From Paenibacillus sp. (lineage in GTDB: Bacteria > Bacillota > Bacilli > Paenibacillales > Paenibacillaceae), in NCBI GenBank assembly GCA_031254035.1, contig JAIRVF010000043.1, positions 1 through 34,657 of the forward strand: 34,657 nt of DNA, written 5' to 3'. A model generated the notes under the pieces. It was not told the origin of the DNA, ran no database searches, and saw only the letters and a program-made list of their open reading frames with translations. The position numbers and the translations under genes were made by a program. Each line of letters opens with the position of its first letter. Position 1 is the stretch's first letter. This document shows positions 1 to 6,744 of this stretch, piece after piece.

Positions 1-329
1 CTGTACGCTTTTTTCCTTGCTTGCACCATAAAACAAACAGCACAGGGTTGATTCCCTATGCCGTTGCGAATTCCATATTTATTCCCGGTTAGTCTTTGAG
101 CTTAACTAAATGACATTGGGCGGAAGCCCTGCCTTTTTTGCTAGAATAACAATGAGTAAAAAATGTCAGGCAAAGCATTTGATATTCCAGGAGAAGCTCC
201 CATCTAAAATGTCTGTTTAATTTTGCGAATACGTCGATTAAGTGTGTTTTTCATTTATAAAGTATTTATTAACTTTCAGGGCAAGGAAGCCTTGCTCGCT
301 ATAATAAGCATCAAGGAGAGGGATACACC
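1..329. other. Leader region upstream of the two-component operon
   Basis: No gene is recognised here. Seen in sequence: a short inverted repeat (GCAAGG / CCTTGC) at 281-295, a TATAAT hexamer at 300-305 and a strong Shine-Dalgarno AAGGAGAGG at 313-321 that serves the ATG at 330. No convincing -35 box sits 16-18 bases before the TATAAT, so a promoter here is only possible; the hairpin next to it could be an operator. The tail of any upstream gene lies outside the window. Confidence 0.4.
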
Positions 330-1061
330 ATGGGGACATTGCTTAACCAGGCGAAAGCCAAAATATTGATCGTCGAAGATGATCCGCAAATCGCGCGCAT
401 TGTTTTGGATCATTTGCGGCGGGAAGATTTTGAGTGTACGTGGGCTTCTACGGGTCTTGAAGGCTTGGAGGAGTTCCGCCAGATGAAGCCGGATCTGGTT
501 GTCGTGGATATTATGTTACCGGAGATGGACGGCTTTGAGCTAAGCCGGAATATCCGGCTTGTCAGCGACGTGCCGCTTTTGCTGATGAGCGCAAAGCAGG
601 AAGACCAGGCGAAGGTAGAAGGTCTTGAGCTCGGAGCGGATGATTACATCACGAAACCGTTCAGTTTGACCGAAATGACTGCACGTATTAAATCGCATTT
701 ACGCAGATTCCGGCGTTATCAACATCCAGATCATGTAAACAAAGAACAGGTCTGGAGCTATGATGGCGGACTTACGCTGGACATCGCGAAACGGCAGGCT
801 GTTTTGGAGGGGAAAACTCTGGAACTGACATCAAAGGAATGGTCGCTCCTGCATTTGCTTGCCGCCCATCCGGAACGTTTATTTACCAAAAAAGAACTGT
901 ACGAGCATGTCTGGCAGCAGCCGGACGCCGAAGGCAACAATACGGTGACCGTTCATATCAAGGCATTGCGCGGCAAACTGAAGGAAGATCCACGCAATCC
1001 GCGCCTAATCCAGACCGCATGGGGCAGCGGGTACCGTTTTATCGGAGTCAAGCTTCTATGA
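330..1061 (+). CDS. OmpR/PhoB-family response regulator
   Basis: Cytoplasmic DNA-binding response regulator of 243 residues, the usual family length. The receiver domain (about residues 11-125) shows the acidic pair E16-D17-D18, the phospho-acceptor D60 in VVVDIMLPEMDG, S87 in the Thr/Ser switch position and K109 in DDYITKPF. The C-terminal winged helix (about 145-240) has the OmpR features LTSKEWSLL, an RLFTKKELYEHVW helix and the VTVHIKALRGKL recognition helix. The ATG at 330 is preceded by AAGGAGAGG. Its stop overlaps the kinase start as ATGA, so the pair is translationally coupled and very likely cognate. The target genes and stimulus cannot be read from the sequence. Confidence 0.95.
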   Translation: MGTLLNQAKAKILIVEDDPQIARIVLDHLRREDFECTWASTGLEGLEEFRQMKPDLVVVDIMLPEMDGFELSRNIRLVSDVPLLLMSAKQEDQAKVEGLELGADDYITKPFSLTEMTARIKSHLRRFRRYQHPDHVNKEQVWSYDGGLTLDIAKRQAVLEGKTLELTSKEWSLLHLLAAHPERLFTKKELYEHVWQQPDAEGNNTVTVHIKALRGKLKEDPRNPRLIQTAWGSGYRFIGVKLL

Positions 1062-2548
1062 AGATGAAGACATGGATTTTACTGAGTTATCTGGTGGTCA
1101 TGGTCCTTCCCCTTGTGGCCCTATATGGTTTGTACCTGATCCTGAACAGTTTTTATGAACGGCAGAATGTCTCGGAAACCATCGCGGCCTCCAAAGAAAT
1201 GACGGCGATTGAAGAGAAGCTTGAAAATACCCGATGGTACCGCGTTCAGCCGAGAAGCAATTATGCTCCAATCGAGTCACTCACGGGTCCGTCCGTCTGG
1301 ATAGATTTATACCGCAGTGACGGGTTTAAGCTTTATTCTTCTACGGATAAGGATGTATTCGGCTACATGATCAAAAGAGACATGGAAAGCTTGTATGCGG
1401 GACTTTATAATCGAAAAGAAACAAACAGAACCCTTTCTATCAAAAAACCGGTATTTGTGGACGGCCAGGTAATCGGATTTTACGAAATAACTTTAGCCCG
1501 AAAAAAATGGACGGAAGGGGTACGCAACCGCACCTTCGTAATCGGAGCTTTGCTCCTGTTGTTTCTTGCCGCTCTGTATATAGCGATTGCGTTTCTTCTG
1601 AATCGTAAGCTGGGCAGACCGCTCGGGTTATTAATTCGCAGAATGCAGGCGTTTGCCAAAAACGAGCCGCTCCCGGAAGCCAGGTATACCGCTGGGGGGG
1701 AGATTGGCGAAGCGATACAGCAATTTGACTGGATGCGACACCAGATTGAAGAGGCAAGGCAGGAAGTGGAGCGGCAGCAGCAGGCTAATAATTTTATGGT
1801 AGCTTCTCTCTCGCATGATCTAAAAACCCCCTTAACTTCCATCCGCGCTTATGCAGAGGCTCTGGCCGATCCTGCCGAGCTCGAGAAACAAGAGCGGGCC
1901 GAATATGAAACGGTGCTGCTTGCAAAGGTGGGGCAAATGCAGCAAATGATCGACGATCTGGCCGTATATACCTCGCTCCGTTCATCCAGCTTGCCTTCCG
2001 AGCCGGTTGTGGTCGAAAGTGAAGAGTTTTTCGATATGCTTCTGTCTGGGTATGAGGCTTTAACCGGGGAAAACGGATTGAACCTGACGACCTCCGTCAG
2101 ATTGACAGGCTGCTGCAGCGTTGAACCGAAACAAATGACAAGGCTGATGGACAATCTGATGAGTAATGCGGTGAAATACGCGCATTCCGGGGGATTGGTC
2201 TGGTCTTCGGCGCAGGATTCGGATTGTGAATTGCCGGCATGGATTTTTACGGAGGTTGAACCCGGAATCAAGCGCCCGGATGAACCCGAAATCTGGTTGC
2301 TCGTACAAAACGAAGGCCCGGTTCCGACACCGGAACAGCTGCGGCTTTTGCATGAACCATTTTATCAAGCCGATACCGCCCGTACGTTAAAAAGAGATAA
2401 AACAAGCTCGGGCCTTGGGCTGAGCATCGTGGATATGATTGCCAGACGGCATGGGGGAAGCCTTGAGCTGCATGCTGATCCTGACCGGGGAATGCTTGCC
2501 TTATGCCGCTTGCCCAAACTTACTCAAAATAAAAGGGAGATGAAATAA
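1058..2548 (+). CDS. Membrane sensor histidine kinase
   Basis: Partner kinase of 496 residues. The start is the ATG at 1058, because the protein then opens with a clean membrane segment (about residues 5-27) and overlaps the regulator stop by ATGA; the longer open frame beginning further upstream is a shadow of the regulator gene. An extracytoplasmic sensor region of about 130 residues follows, then a second membrane helix (about 158-180), a HAMP-like linker, and the HisKA box SLSHDLKTPLTS with the phospho-accepting His at about 253. The ATPase domain has the N box (MDNLMSNAVKYAH), an F box (HEPFYQAD) and G2 (SSGLGLSIVDMIARRHGG). The G1 box reads NEGP rather than the classical DxGxG, a variant found in part of the family. 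The ligand is unknown. It is followed after one base by a lipoprotein that may act as an accessory sensor. Confidence 0.93.
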   Translation: MKMKTWILLSYLVVMVLPLVALYGLYLILNSFYERQNVSETIAASKEMTAIEEKLENTRWYRVQPRSNYAPIESLTGPSVWIDLYRSDGFKLYSSTDKDVFGYMIKRDMESLYAGLYNRKETNRTLSIKKPVFVDGQVIGFYEITLARKKWTEGVRNRTFVIGALLLLFLAALYIAIAFLLNRKLGRPLGLLIRRMQAFAKNEPLPEARYTAGGEIGEAIQQFDWMRHQIEEARQEVERQQQANNFMVASLSHDLKTPLTSIRAYAEALADPAELEKQERAEYETVLLAKVGQMQQMIDDLAVYTSLRSSSLPSEPVVVESEEFFDMLLSGYEALTGENGLNLTTSVRLTGCCSVEPKQMTRLMDNLMSNAVKYAHSGGLVWSSAQDSDCELPAWIFTEVEPGIKRPDEPEIWLLVQNEGPVPTPEQLRLLHEPFYQADTARTLKRDKTSSGLGLSIVDMIARRHGGSLELHADPDRGMLALCRLPKLTQNKREMK

Positions 2549-2549
2549 T

Positions 2550-3632
2550 ATGATGAAAAAAACTTTGATATTATGCGCAACTTTGCTTATGACCGTCGTT
2601 GCCAGCGGATGTACACCAGGTGATAAATTGTCGCCGGATGAGCTGATCTCAAAAGTGGTTGCCGCCGATCCACAGGTTGCTCCTTATGAGGCCGAAGGTA
2701 AAATGCGGTTTTATGAAGATAATAAATTGACCGAAGACAGCACGTATTTAGCCCTGTATGATCCCGCAAACGGCAGGGTACGGTATGAAACGAAAACGAA
2801 ATTGAAAGGCGAGCTAACGATTTCTGTTAATGACGGTAAACAGATCACCTTTTACCAAGCCGCAAAAAAAACAGCAACGATTGGAAGTGCGCCGAAACTG
2901 GATATCTCTAGAGATAATTCTTTGAAAGGCCAGACTCTTAGAATGATAGAATCGGTCCGGAAAACGCATGATCTGGAGACGCTGTCAAACAAAAAGGTTG
3001 CCGGCCGGGATACCTATCATATCCGGATGACGCCAAAAGTAGAAGGCACGTTGTATGGCAAGCAGGAGCTTTGGATCGACACCAAAACCTGGCACGAGCT
3101 CAAGGCCATCGTGGAAAACGGGAATTCCAGATTGGAAAGCGAAATTACGCGTTTTAACGATTCACCTGTCATCACGGACGACAGCTTTAAGCTTAAGCTG
3201 CCTTCGGATGTGAAAGTAACGCGGATGGAAGATCAGGCCGCGAACAAAAAAATTACGCTTCAGGAAGCGTTGAAAGCTGTAGGGAAATCCTTTAATTATT
3301 GGAATCAGAAGGACATGAAACTTGACAGCATCGAGCTTGATATACTCAAGGGGAAGCCTGACCGCGGCGAAATCATCATGAATTACATGAAAGATGGCGT
3401 TGCATACATCAGTCTTAATATTTTCCCAGCGCCTTCCACCAAAGACGATAATTTTGGGATGATGGGCGTGAAATCGATCGAAGTCCGCGGACATAAGGGG
3501 ATTTATGACGAGAGGATAGGCTATATCGTCTGGGATGAAGATGGATTAAGATATTCGGTGCTTCTGGCACATCCGGATTTAACGCTTGACGAAGTTTTGA
3601 AGCTTACTGAGACGATGCAACCTGCGAAATAA
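2550..3632 (+). CDS. LolA/MucB-like lipoprotein with C-terminal DUF4367-like region
   Basis: Secreted lipoprotein of 360 residues. A basic start, a hydrophobic stretch and the lipobox VASGC place the lipidated Cys at residue 21, so it should be anchored on the outer face of the membrane. Residues about 30-225 look like the LolA/RseB-type half-barrel seen in YdcC-like Bacillales lipoproteins. The last 90 residues, ending in VWDEDGLRYSVLLAHPDL and TLDEVLKLTETM, resemble DUF4367, a module common in anti-sigma and lipoprotein sensors. The gene begins one base after the kinase stop with AGGGAGATG as ribosome site, and a perfect hairpin follows, so it is the last gene of the operon. A role in sensing or in modulating the kinase is inferred from context only. 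ATG at 2553 is an equally usable start. Confidence 0.8.
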   Translation: MMKKTLILCATLLMTVVASGCTPGDKLSPDELISKVVAADPQVAPYEAEGKMRFYEDNKLTEDSTYLALYDPANGRVRYETKTKLKGELTISVNDGKQITFYQAAKKTATIGSAPKLDISRDNSLKGQTLRMIESVRKTHDLETLSNKKVAGRDTYHIRMTPKVEGTLYGKQELWIDTKTWHELKAIVENGNSRLESEITRFNDSPVITDDSFKLKLPSDVKVTRMEDQAANKKITLQEALKAVGKSFNYWNQKDMKLDSIELDILKGKPDRGEIIMNYMKDGVAYISLNIFPAPSTKDDNFGMMGVKSIEVRGHKGIYDERIGYIVWDEDGLRYSVLLAHPDLTLDEVLKLTETMQPAK

Positions 3633-3640
3633 AGCTAAAG

Positions 3641-3669
3641 CAAGCCGCCCTAGGGCGGCTTGTTTTTTA
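3641..3669 (+). terminator. Rho-independent terminator of the two-component operon
   Basis: Perfect 10-bp inverted repeat CAAGCCGCCC / GGGCGGCTTG with a two-base loop (TA) at 3641-3662, followed by T6 and AA. It lies 8 bases after the lipoprotein stop. It may also serve the convergent stalk-domain gene, although the T-run on that side is poor. Confidence 0.93.
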
Positions 3670-3691
3670 ATCAATATAAATACATTTGCTA

Positions 3692-4435
3692 TTAGTTTTC
3701 AATCCAGCTTTCATCCCAAATCACAAATCCTGCTGATTTTGTCCCCGGCTTGCCCTTAAATTTAACATACAGTTCCTTTGTTCCTTTCGGCAGAACCAGT
3801 TCGTTGTTCGTGACTTTTCCGCTTCCGATTTGTCCGGTTGCAAGTGCTTGTCCGTCTTTATCCGCGATTACGTACGAACCTGTGCTTTCGTTTTCAGAGG
3901 ATTTAAATCCAATGAGCACGCCCATCTTTTTGGTGCCTTCTTTTACTTTAAAGGCTACGCCTTGGCCTGCACTGTCGATGTCACTCACGGTGAAAGCCGC
4001 TTGATATTGCGTTTCGCCAAAGCGCAAATCTTCCTTATTGCGGGTGACGCCGCTAGTATAGTAACTCCATTCCATATGAGTTACGTTATTTTCGCTGAAC
4101 GGAGTTCTTACACCTTGGGCGCCTTCGGTATTCGATCCGGTTTTGCCTGTAGAAATCGAAATTTGCTGCTTAGCCACGTCAAGCGTAATATCGGCTCCTG
4201 TTGCTTCGGCCACCGCGCGCAGCGGCACATATGTAGTTCCTTGGTAGCTTATTGGTGCTGCTGGTTTTCCGTTGGAATCTTTAGGCGACCAGGATTCGCC
4301 GTTCAGCAAAAAGGTTAGCCCATGGTTTAAATTCGCTTGGATTTTTTCCAATGTCGAAGCAGCCTGGGAAGCCGTTACGGTCCCTAATGCAAACGCAAAA
4401 CATAGGGATGTTGCCAAAATAAATTTTTTCTTCAT
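3692..4435 (-). CDS. Secreted stalk-domain (copper amine oxidase N-terminal type) protein
   Basis: Protein of 247 residues with a Sec signal peptide (MKKKFILATS then a hydrophobic core, cleavage likely after ASQA). A copper-amine-oxidase N-terminal domain (PF07833 type) follows at about residues 30-95, with the hallmark TTYVPLRAVAEATGADI and the LLNG opening. The remaining ~140 residues look like a beta-rich extracellular domain without a recognised catalytic motif. The start at 4435 is chosen because GGAGGG lies 8 bases upstream on the minus strand and the signal peptide begins there; an in-frame ATG further upstream would spoil the signal. The domain is abundant in Paenibacillus cell-surface proteins. 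A 56-bp stretch of this gene (4097-4152) is duplicated at the island edge at 4685-4740. Confidence 0.88.
   Translation of the reverse strand: MKKKFILATSLCFAFALGTVTASQAASTLEKIQANLNHGLTFLLNGESWSPKDSNGKPAAPISYQGTTYVPLRAVAEATGADITLDVAKQQISISTGKTGSNTEGAQGVRTPFSENNVTHMEWSYYTSGVTRNKEDLRFGETQYQAAFTVSDIDSAGQGVAFKVKEGTKKMGVLIGFKSSENESTGSYVIADKDGQALATGQIGSGKVTNNELVLPKGTKELYVKFKGKPGTKSAGFVIWDESWIEN
4097..4152. repeat. Source copy of the 56-bp repeat B (inside the stalk gene)
   Basis: These 56 bases match 4685-4740 at 55 positions, the single difference being C to T in GGGCGCCTTC versus GGGCGCTTTC. The direction is the same on the plus strand. This copy is in its coding context, so it is the original and the other is the duplicate. 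Confidence 0.95.
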
Positions 4436-4578
4436 CTTACAGACCCTCCAATTTTTAAACTTATTTTCCAAGGACATATATTCGACAAAAAACAATCAAT
4501 TCCTCTTAAATCATATAAAATATGCTTTATTTCGGAAACTCTGCCATAGAAATATGTCGACATCATTTCTTTTTCTTT

Positions 4579-4687
4579 CCCATACAAGCACACATCGCCC
4601 ACATACAATGTAGAACTGAACTTCACTGTGCGCTGAGCGGGGCTGTTCCCCTTCGGCTAATCGACATGGGGGGGCCTGTTCATGGAA
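4579..4687. repeat. Left copy of the sigK promoter/start repeat (repeat A)
   Basis: About 109 bases aligned with 11332-11449 in the same orientation, including CATACAATG, the GTAGAACTGAACTTCACTGTG stretch split by few changes, a G-run ribosome site and the sigK ATG. Differences seen by hand: three substitutions, two one-base gaps and a 7-base gap (AGGCCTT missing between GCACACAT and CGCCC). The missing bases shorten the distance to the CATACAAT -10 box, and a C at the TGTGCG position breaks the small CCCACA/TGTGGG hairpin, so this copy is probably not a working sporulation promoter. Confidence 0.93.
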
Positions 4688-4819
4688 CGGAGTTCTTACA
4701 CCTTGGGCGCTTTCGGTATTCGATCCGGTTTTGCCTGTAGGAAATACAGATATTCGAAATATAGTTTAGTATGTATACAATATTACGAAAAATGTGTATA
4801 CTTCGGGCGGAGGGCGTAG
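4682..4819 (+). other. Chimeric 45-codon ORF at the island's left edge
   Basis: The ATG at 4682 is the copied sigK start with its G-run Shine-Dalgarno. After two codons the frame enters the copied piece of the stalk gene, read on the strand opposite to that gene, and then unique DNA, stopping with TAG at 4817-4819. The product would be 45 residues with no known motif. It is best seen as a by-product of the rearrangement and not as a selected gene, although it has all the parts needed for translation. Confidence 0.45.
4685..4740. repeat. Duplicate copy of the 56-bp repeat B
   Basis: Copy of 4097-4152 with 55 of 56 bases identical. Its first three bases, GAA, are also the last three of repeat A, so the two copied segments are joined through a 3-bp microhomology. 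Much lower divergence than repeat A suggests this duplication is the younger of the two, or that repeat A came from a different strain. Confidence 0.93.
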
Positions 4820-4954
4820 CCCATGGCGGGAGGTGTAGTGAGGTCTCTAGGCAGGGGAGTGAAATAACCTAACTGTCAAGAATTGTTTATGTTAACGAGG
4901 ACAACGATTGATCAGTCGGAAGAATAAAACCAGCTATCTGTATTGAGAGCATTG

Positions 4955-4984
4955 GACCTGCAAATAAAAATTTGCAGGTCTTTA
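4955..4984 (+). terminator. Terminator-like hairpin upstream of the kdgR-like gene
   Basis: Perfect 11-bp stem with a four-base A loop at 4955-4980, then TTTA. It would insulate the regulator gene from transcripts that start at the copied sigK promoter fragment. Confidence 0.6.
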
Positions 4985-5087
4985 TATTACCTAACTAAAA
5001 AGTGGCCGAGAAGTACAAAGCCTGAAACTATGATTTTGATTTATGTATAACGAACTGTCGTTTCTTTTCAATTATATAAGGGTTCGC

Positions 5088-5093
5088 TATAAT
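5088..5093 (+). promoter_or_regulatory. Probable -10 box of the kdgR-like gene
   Basis: TATAAT lies 27 bases before the start codon; the hexamer 17 bases further up (TTTTCA at 5065-5070) is a weak -35. The ribosome site GGAGAAG follows at 5110-5116. Confidence 0.45.
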
Positions 5094-5119
5094 ATAAAAA
5101 AAAATAGCTGGAGAAGAAA

Positions 5120-6103
5120 ATGAAAAAAATAACAATTAAGGAAGTTGCAGAAGCAGCAGGTGTTTCAAAAACAACGATTTCCCACTATTTAAATAACAAC
5201 TATGGCAATATGTCAAAAGAAACCAAAGAAAAAATTTCTGAGGTTATTAAAACGCTGAATTATCGTCCAAGTAAACAAGCACAAGCGTTGAAATCTAAGC
5301 GTAGTTATCTAATTGGAATCGTGGTTGCCGATATTTCAAATCTGTACTCATCGTTGCTTTTAAAAGGAATCGGTTCCGTCTTAGAAAAAAGTGGTTATCA
5401 AATGATCATCATGGATGCTTCGAATTCTGTTACACAAGAAAGAGAATTGCTTGAAAAACTATTGGATCAGAGTGTGGAGGGGATTATATTACAACCTTCT
5501 TCTCGACAATCAAGCAATTATGAGTTTATTGCGGAACACAACATTCCTCTTTTATTGGTTGATCGCCAGACTGAACCGCAGATTTGGACATCTGTCTTAA
5601 CGGATAATGTTGCTGCGACTAAAGAGGTCTTGGAAAAAATCTTAGCAAAAGGTTATGAAGAAGTTGTGGTAGTTAGCGAACCAATCAAAGATATTAGTAC
5701 AAGAGAACTGCGCTACCAAACTGTTGCAGAATCTGTTCAAAGGACAGGTAAAATATGTACATTGATTGAATTGACAGATGAAAGAAATTTACCAGAAGAG
5801 ATCCAACCAATTTTAGAAAGTCCCAAGAAAAGTTTATTATTTGCGTCCAATGGACGTATGTTGATGGATCTTTTAACGTATTTAATTGAAAAGAAAATCA
5901 CGATCCCAGAACAAATTGGGATTACGGGCTTTGATGATTGGAATTTGACGGCATTAGTCGGACCAGGAATTACAAGCATTGAACAACCGTCTCGAGAAAT
6001 TGGCGAAGTTGCGGCAAAACGACTACTAGAACAATTGCATACAGAAAAGGAGGTACAAGAGATAATTGTGCCTTCAGTTATTCAATGGCGGCAATCTGTT
6101 TAA
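5120..6103 (+). CDS. kdgR: LacI-family regulator, KdgR-like
   Basis: DNA-binding repressor of 327 residues, the normal LacI length. The N-terminal helix-turn-helix TIKEVAEAAGVSKTTISHYL is followed by the NYGNMSKETKEKI hinge-side segment that is characteristic of the KdgR branch. Residues about 60-325 form the periplasmic-binding-protein-like effector domain (LIGIVVADISN, GIILQPSS, GITGFDDWN, GITSIEQPSREIG). A GGAGAAG ribosome site precedes the ATG. Base use is AT-rich like the rest of the island and unlike the flanking host genes. It most likely controls the catabolic operon that starts at 6745 through the two CCGG-centred palindromes at 6686-6723, and responds to a phosphorylated sugar acid such as KDG or KDPG. 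The effector is inferred from family and neighbours. Confidence 0.85.
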   Translation: MKKITIKEVAEAAGVSKTTISHYLNNNYGNMSKETKEKISEVIKTLNYRPSKQAQALKSKRSYLIGIVVADISNLYSSLLLKGIGSVLEKSGYQMIIMDASNSVTQERELLEKLLDQSVEGIILQPSSRQSSNYEFIAEHNIPLLLVDRQTEPQIWTSVLTDNVAATKEVLEKILAKGYEEVVVVSEPIKDISTRELRYQTVAESVQRTGKICTLIELTDERNLPEEIQPILESPKKSLLFASNGRMLMDLLTYLIEKKITIPEQIGITGFDDWNLTALVGPGITSIEQPSREIGEVAAKRLLEQLHTEKEVQEIIVPSVIQWRQSV

Positions 6104-6145
6104 ATGATAAAGTGTTATTTTCAAACTGAATTTGTTATAAGTGCG

Positions 6146-6170
6146 TGTTCAAAAAGGCCGGTTTTGAACA
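6146..6170 (+). terminator. Inverted repeat after kdgR
   Basis: Perfect 9-bp arms TGTTCAAAA / TTTTGAACA with a 7-base loop (AGGCCGG), 43 bases after the regulator stop. A T-run is lacking, so termination is plausible but not certain. Confidence 0.4.
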
Positions 6171-6178
6171 ACCTCTAT

Positions 6179-6218
6179 AACAAGCATCGCTGGAAACCGG
6201 TTTCTAATGATGCTTGTT
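6179..6218. promoter_or_regulatory. Nested palindrome with a third operator-like core
   Basis: Outer arms AACAAGCATC (6179-6188) and GATGCTTGTT (6209-6218) enclose the palindrome GAAACCGGTTTC (6193-6204). The core shares AAACCGGTTT with the two operators near 6686-6723. It could be a hairpin, an auxiliary operator about 500 bp upstream that supports looping, or both. Confidence 0.45.
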
Positions 6219-6281
6219 GTTGGTTTGAAATAAAGCTTGATTAAAAACACCCCACAACCCCATATTTTACGGTAAAGAAAA

Positions 6282-6320
6282 AGAATCCAGTTTGAAAAAA
6301 GATTGATCAAACTGGATTCT
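6282..6320 (-). terminator. Strong hairpin, terminator in minus-strand sense
   Basis: Perfect 14-bp arms AGAATCCAGTTTGA (6282-6295) and TCAAACTGGATTCT (6307-6320). Read on the minus strand the stem is followed by TTTTCTTTACC, as expected for termination of leftward transcription. It has no complete leftward gene in front of it, only the fragment at 6357-6482. Confidence 0.65.
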
Positions 6321-6356
6321 ACTTTTGAGATTGACTATTTATCTTCCATAAACTTT

Positions 6357-6482
6357 CTAATCAGTAAGTTGCTGAGCAGTATAATCATTACCTTCAAACT
6401 TGCCCCAACAGCCATCCTTCGTTAGCTCATCCCCAAATTTGTTTAACAAATGAAGGCTCTCAATAAGCTCCTCCGTGTTCAT
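6357..6482 (-). pseudogene. 41-codon minus-strand ORF, probable gene remnant
   Basis: The frame starts MNTEELIESLHLLNKFGDEL and ends after 41 codons. It stays open upstream of the ATG for about 13 further codons and has no Shine-Dalgarno, which fits the 3' end of a larger gene whose front is gone. The leftward terminator hairpin sits 37 bases behind the stop. The family is not recognised. Confidence 0.35.
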
Positions 6483-6672
6483 TACATAAAATGAATTTTT
6501 TAAACCCTTGGTCCAAACTGTTCGGTAGCATCAACAGAAATTATTGCAATTTCTGTCCCACTTTACTGACTAAGAAAAAATCCTGCACATCAACATAGGA
6601 TTTTGATCAAACTTTGTTTTAAAGCCAAACTTTTTTTGATAGTAAAAAACGTTTTTTTAAAAATTTTAAGCG

Positions 6673-6724
6673 TTGACATTCTTTGTAAACCGGTTTATCA
6701 TTCTTTTTAAGTAAACCGGTTTAC
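6673..6724 (+). promoter_or_regulatory. Catabolic operon promoter with twin KdgR-type operators
   Basis: TTGACA (6673-6678), a 17-base spacer and TATCAT (6696-6701) form a good sigma-A promoter. Two identical palindromes TAAACCGGTTTA lie at 6686-6697, inside the spacer and -10, and at 6712-6723, just downstream. They are 26 bp apart centre to centre, about two and a half helical turns. The CCGG centre and 12-bp symmetry are typical of LacI-family sites, and the regulator gene is adjacent, so repression by the KdgR-like protein is strongly suggested. Confidence 0.85.
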
Positions 6725-6744
6725 AAGCTGAAAGGATTGATTTT

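Larger units (their letters stand above)
4741..5119. other. Island left flank with a terminator-like hairpin and the kdgR promoter region
   Basis: No gene longer than a few codons is recognisable. Contents: an imperfect inverted repeat TGTATAC / GTATACTT at about 4771-4804; a short GC-richer stretch at 4803-4860; an 11-bp hairpin GACCTGCAAAT / ATTTGCAGGTC at 4955-4980 followed by TTTATATT, which would end transcription entering from the left; and a TATAAT box at 5088-5093 just before the regulator gene. There is no trace of an integrase or transposase reading frame. Confidence 0.6.
6219..6672. other. Non-coding, AT-rich gap with decayed sequence
   Basis: No plus-strand gene is supported. On the minus strand a short open frame (6357-6482) with a hairpin behind it (6282-6320) suggests the end of a gene that has been lost. 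The rest carries no signal I can name. Confidence 0.4.

Noticed and set aside
130..145. A terminator around GGGC..GCCC before TTTTTT near the left edge
   Set aside because: The stem is only about four pairs and the T-run is four bases away, too weak to call.
839..1057. An earlier start for the histidine kinase inside the regulator gene
   Set aside because: The added residues are an out-of-frame reading of the regulator, and the ATG at 1058 gives a proper membrane segment and an ATGA overlap.
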